From NCBI GenBank assembly GCA_016704465.1, contig JADJAD010000008.1, forward strand, positions 438,677 to 502,676: a stretch of 64,000 bases of DNA. Direction: 5' to 3'. The translations under genes were made by a program, and so were the position numbers. The notes below the pieces were generated by a model. It saw only the letters and a program-made list of their open reading frames with translations. It ran no database searches and was not told the DNA's origin. This document shows, piece after piece, positions 60,564-64,000 of the stretch. Position 1 is the stretch's first letter; each line of letters opens with the position of its first letter. Source of the DNA: Gemmatimonadota bacterium. Lineage in GTDB: Bacteria; Gemmatimonadota; Gemmatimonadetes; Gemmatimonadales; Gemmatimonadaceae.

Positions 60564-62093
60564 TCACTGCCCCTGCAGTGCCGCTGTACTCGCCGGCCCC
60601 CCGTCCACTGGCGCGATACCGACCGCGGTCGACGCGCGGGCGAGTCGCACCAACGGCTCCGGATAGACGCCGAAGAAGAGGATCAGGGCGACCGACGCAG
60701 TCACCACCCACCGGGTCATGGCGGGCATCGGCGGAATCCTGAGCGCGTCCGTCGCCCGCTGCTTCATGAACATCACCATGACGACCCACACATAGTAGCC
60801 GGCCGAAATGGTCGAGGTGATAACGAGGATGATCGCCAGTCGCGTCTGCGGCGCCGGCGCCTGCAGTGCGGCCTGCAAGACGTACCACTTGGCGAAGAAC
60901 CCCATGCCGCCGAAGACCGGGAAGCCGAGCAAGGCCAGCATGAACACCATCATCGCCACCGCGAGCCCCGGATTGGAGTGCCAGAGTCCGTGGAAGTCCT
61001 CGATCCGGTCGCCCGAGCCGCCCGACTGCCCGACAGCGATGATGACCGCGAACGCCCCCATTGTTGCCAGGGTGTAGGCGAACAGGTAGAACAGGAACGC
61101 CGTGGCGGCCTGCGGGGTCCCGGCCGCCAGCGCGACGAGGATGAATCCGGTGTGCCCGATGCTCGAGTACGCGAGCATGCGCTTCAGGTTCTTCTGCTGC
61201 AACGCGATGATGTTGCCGACCACCATCGTGGTGGCGGCAAGCCACCACACGGCCTTGTGCCACTCCGTGTAGACGCCCGGGAAGGCCTCGAGCCAGACAC
61301 GAAGGAAGGCGGCAAAGGCCGCGGCCTTCACGCCGGCGGCCATGAAGCCGGAGATGGGCGTGGGGGCGCCCTCGTACACGTCCGGGGCCCACATGTGGAA
61401 CGGTGCCGCTGCGAGCTTGAAGCCAAAGCCGACCAGCAGGAGGGCGATACCGACCAGGAGCATCGGCGACCGGGACAGCCCAAGCGCTGCGATGCGCTCC
61501 CCGATCTCCGCCAGGTTCGTCGATCCGGTGGCGCCGTACACGAGGGCAATGCCGTACAGCAAGAATGCCGTCGCGAACGCGCCGAGCAGGAAGTACTTGA
61601 GCGATCCCTCGGCAGCCCGAGGGCTGCGGCGGTTAAGGCCGACCATCGCGTAGACCGCAATCGACATCAACTCGATCCCCAGGAAGAGGACCATGAGGTC
61701 GCGCGCGGCGGCCATCAGCATCATCCCGCCCGTGGCAAAGAGCGTGAGGACGTGGGCTTCGCCCGCGAGGATCCCCTCGCGCGGGTTGTAGTCGATCGAG
61801 AGTGCGATGGCGATGATCGCAGCGAGCAGGAAGAGGGCGTCGGCCGCCCAGCGGAAGCCGTCGACCGCAATGACGCCGTTGGCCGCCGACGGTTGCCGGA
61901 TGGCGACGGCAATCACCATCGCGAGGACCGCGACACAGAGCACGAGCGCTCCGATGCCGACGGTCCGCTGTCGCGCCGCTGACTCCGGCCCCCAGGCGGC
62001 GACCAGCATCAGCGCCATGGCCCCGCCCAGCAGCACCAGGTCGGGAGCCAGCGCGAGGGTGAGTTGGCCGGGGATTCCGAGATCGTAAGGCAT
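60564..62093 (-). CDS. nuoN: NADH-quinone oxidoreductase subunit N
   Basis: Proton-pumping antiporter-like membrane subunit of complex I. The 509 residues form about 14 hydrophobic helices; GIELMSIAVYAMVGLNR, LKYFLLGAFATAFLLYGIALVYG, the lysine-bearing FGFKLAAAPFHMWAPDVYEGAP and LKRMLAYSSIGHTGFILVAL are typical of NuoN. The start is adjacent to the nuoM stop. Confidence 0.96.
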   Translation of the reverse strand: MPYDLGIPGQLTLALAPDLVLLGGAMALMLVAAWGPESAARQRTVGIGALVLCVAVLAMVIAVAIRQPSAANGVIAVDGFRWAADALFLLAAIIAIALSIDYNPREGILAGEAHVLTLFATGGMMLMAAARDLMVLFLGIELMSIAVYAMVGLNRRSPRAAEGSLKYFLLGAFATAFLLYGIALVYGATGSTNLAEIGERIAALGLSRSPMLLVGIALLLVGFGFKLAAAPFHMWAPDVYEGAPTPISGFMAAGVKAAAFAAFLRVWLEAFPGVYTEWHKAVWWLAATTMVVGNIIALQQKNLKRMLAYSSIGHTGFILVALAAGTPQAATAFLFYLFAYTLATMGAFAVIIAVGQSGGSGDRIEDFHGLWHSNPGLAVAMMVFMLALLGFPVFGGMGFFAKWYVLQAALQAPAPQTRLAIILVITSTISAGYYVWVVMVMFMKQRATDALRIPPMPAMTRWVVTASVALILFFGVYPEPLVRLARASTAVGIAPVDGGPASTAALQGQ

Positions 62094-62094
62094 C

Positions 62095-63678
62095 TCAGTT
62101 TCCTCCCGCTGAGGCGCTCATGGTGGCCTGCTGACTCGCGGCACGCAATTCAACCTGCTGCACGAAGTTGGCGGCCGAGGCTTCCATGCGTGACAGCACG
62201 GGCTTCGGGTACACTCCCATCCAGATGATGAGGAACAGGAGCGGCGCCAGGAGTCCGATCTCCCGCCAGTTCAAGTCGGTCAGCGTCTCGTTGGACGGCT
62301 TGTCGAGCGGGTTGTACAGGATGCGCTGCAGCGCCCACAACATGTAGGCCGCCGAGAGGATGACGCCCACGGCGGCGATCGTCGCCATCCACGGCACGGT
62401 CTGGAACGAACCGACCAGGACGAGGAACTCGGCGACGAAGCCGTTGGTCCCCGGCAGGCCGATGGAACTGAGGGTAACGATGGTGAGGAACGTCGCGAAG
62501 ATCGGGACCACCTTGGCAATGCCGCCGTAATCGGCGATCAGTCGCGAGTGCTTGCGTTCGTAGATCATCCCGATGAGGAAGAACAGCGCGCCGGTCGAGA
62601 GCCGTGACCGATCATGACCATCATCGCGCCCTGGACGCTCTCGGTCGTCATGGCAAAGAGCCCGAGCATGACCATTCCGAGGTGCGCCACGGAGGAATAC
62701 GCGACCAGCTTCTTGAAGTCCGGTTGCACCAGCGCCACCAGGGAGCCGTAGATCACGCCGATCACGCTGAGCGCCAGGATTGCGGTGCGCACCGTGTCGT
62801 GCATGGCAATCCCGGGAAAGAGCGGGATCGCCAGGCGCAAGAAGCCGTACGTGCCGAGCTTGAGCAGGATGCCGGCCAGGATCACCGATCCCGCCGTCGG
62901 CGCTCTCGACGGGCATCAAGGTTGCCACGGTGGCAAAACGGGAACATCGGGACCTTCACCGCGAAGGCCAGCGAAGGAAGGCGAGGAAGAGCCAGAACGC
63001 GACGGCCGGGCGCAACTCGGCGATCGCGAAGATCGCATCGTAGCTGAAGTTCGGCTTGCCCTCGAGCAGCCCGGCCTGCAACCCGAGGTAGACGATGGCC
63101 ACCAGCATCAGCAGCGAGCCGAACATCGTGTAGATGAAGAACTTGAGCGAGGCGGGACGATTTGTCGCTCACCCCAGATGCCGATGATGAAATACATCGA
63201 GGATGAGCATCCTTCACATCGTAAAACAGGAACAGGTCGCGCCACGAACACGCCCAGCATTCCCACCGTGAGCAGGAGCATCAGCCCGTGATACGCGGAA
63301 CGCTGCGCTGATGCTCGTCCGACCCCAGCACCGCCAGCGGCATGAGGAGCGTGGTGAGCAGCACCATCATCAACGAGAGTCCATCGATCCCGAGCGAGAA
63401 GCGCGCCCCCCAGGAATCGATCCACGGCAGGTCAAAGGTCGCCTGCCACCCACTGGAGGCGGCGTCAACGACCACCACAGGCCGATCGAGACGACAACTC
63501 GAACACGAGGACTGCAAGGTGAGGACCCGCGCCCCGGTACGCTCGCCGGCGCCAGCGCCGCGCCGGTCGCATCCTTCACCGTCCGGCTGTGCGCCCAGAC
63601 CAGGAACAGCGTCGCCGGCGACCGGAATCACCAGGAGCGCGGGAGGACCCAGGAGTTGTAACCGATCGAATCGAGCAA
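62095..63678 (-). CDS. nuoM: NADH-quinone oxidoreductase subunit M, broken by several indels
   Basis: Antiporter-like subunit of complex I. Intact stretches in changing frames, in N- to C-terminal order: PALLVIPVAG, LGIDGLSLMMVLLTTLLMPLAV, LAFAVKVPMFPF, MILAGILLKLGTYGFLRLA, FKKLVAYSSVAHLGMVMLG, then ALFFLIGMIYERKHSR to the end (VTLSSIGLPGTNGFVAEFLV). Frame changes are visible near 62604, 62890-62945, 63150-63300 and 63430-63640. The probable start is the TTG 12 bases downstream of the end of nuoL. The total span of 1584 bases equals the normal size of about 525 residues, so nothing large is missing and local base errors are the simplest reading. Confidence 0.85.
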
Positions 63679-63689
63679 GGCAGATCGGT

Positions 63690-64000
63690 CTATCGCAGGA
63701 GAAAGCGCCGAGAACTGCCACGACGCCGATGATGAGCACCTGGCGTAGGTTCCCCCCGGCCAGACTGCATCCGTGACCCGAAACATCCGATGCGCCACGC
63801 GCGAGTTGGGCGTTCCGGGTCACGACGAGCCCAACGATGAGCCCCGCGTCCATGCCCTTCCAGAGAACGGATCAGGACACACCAAGCAGCGGCTGCACTA
63901 CACGACCTTGTCGTATCCTCGTCCACGAATAGCTTCTCTTCCAGCACCCGCGAAGCCCTCGGATGCCGGTGACTGGCTCTTGGTCACCAGCGCTTGCGGC
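63690..64000 (-). CDS. nuoL: NADH-quinone oxidoreductase subunit L, C-terminal end, broken by indels and cut by window edge
   Basis: Only the C-terminal ~100 residues are present, in at least two frames. RVLEEKLFVDED followed in another frame by MDAGLIVGLVV and LARGASDVSG, then LRQVLIIGVVAVLGAF, fits the known NuoL tail (a loop with EEKLxxDE, then a last helix). A stop at 63690 ends a frame reading RRFLLR. It is followed by nuoM and nuoN, the standard complex I order. Confidence 0.68.

Overview
The window is a 64 kb piece of a GC-rich, diderm (LPS-making) bacterial chromosome. The outer-membrane evidence is lpxK, the Kdo genes kdsA/B/C/D, and lptA/B/C. Menaquinone appears to be made by the futalosine route (mqnA, mqnC, mqnE), and a BshC homologue points to bacillithiol. 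This combination and the general gene style fit Gemmatimonadota or a close relative. That assignment is an inference; there is no rRNA gene here to settle it.

Layout. Left arm, about 1-23.4 kb: almost every gene is on the + strand. In order: end of lpxK, gdhA, rlmH, bshC-murJ, uvrC, thrC, larC, a TPR protein, a DUF512 radical-SAM protein-der-plsY-gpsA-merR, surE-pcm, a large acidic repeat protein of unknown function, acyP-apt, a tRNA-Arg(CCU) preceded by a broken tRNA half, a small AP2-like DNA-binding protein (the only - strand gene here) and a membrane-anchored TPR protein. Right arm, about 23.8-64 kb: every gene is on the - strand. Reading leftwards from the right edge: nuoL-nuoM-nuoN, phosphomannomutase, UPF0182, sucC-sucD, ndk, then a tightly packed block yceD-rpmF-plsX-fabH-fabD-fabG-acpP-fabF-mqnE-mqnA-mqnC-ispF-dedA-xer-pabA-dipeptidase. 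This is followed by 15 nearly continuous, mostly overlapping genes: kdsB-pyrG-kdsA-kdsC-kdsD-lptC-lptA-lptB-rpoN-GT2-GT4-LPG_synthase_TM-YfhO-DPM1-dapF.

The two arms converge on a 430 bp gene-free gap that holds a near-perfect Xer recombination (dif) site at 23494-23521. I therefore read this window as the replication terminus, with genes on both sides transcribed towards dif. The heptamer CGTTAGG occurs about 16 times, largely as the octamer CGTTAGGC. It sits in several reading frames and about 13 of 16 copies point towards dif, which makes it a candidate polar chromosome-segregation word, although gene direction is a confounder.

How the genes work together: the right arm is an envelope factory. 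It covers fatty acid initiation and elongation (plsX, fabH/D/G/F, acpP), Kdo synthesis with its CTP supply (kds genes, pyrG), the LPS export bridge (lptA/B/C), polyprenyl-linked sugar transfer and flipping-type membrane proteins, and peptidoglycan precursor supply (dapF; murJ on the left). Respiration is represented by nuoLMN, the mqn genes and sucCD.

Data quality: uvrC, the GT2 gene, kdsA, xer and mqnC each need exactly one base added or removed to read through, mostly in G/C runs. The acidic repeat protein breaks twice inside tandem repeats, UPF0182 has a break with probable missing sequence, and the last ~1.5 kb (nuoM, nuoL) is riddled with indels. I treat these as probable sequencing or assembly errors in a draft contig rather than real pseudogenes.
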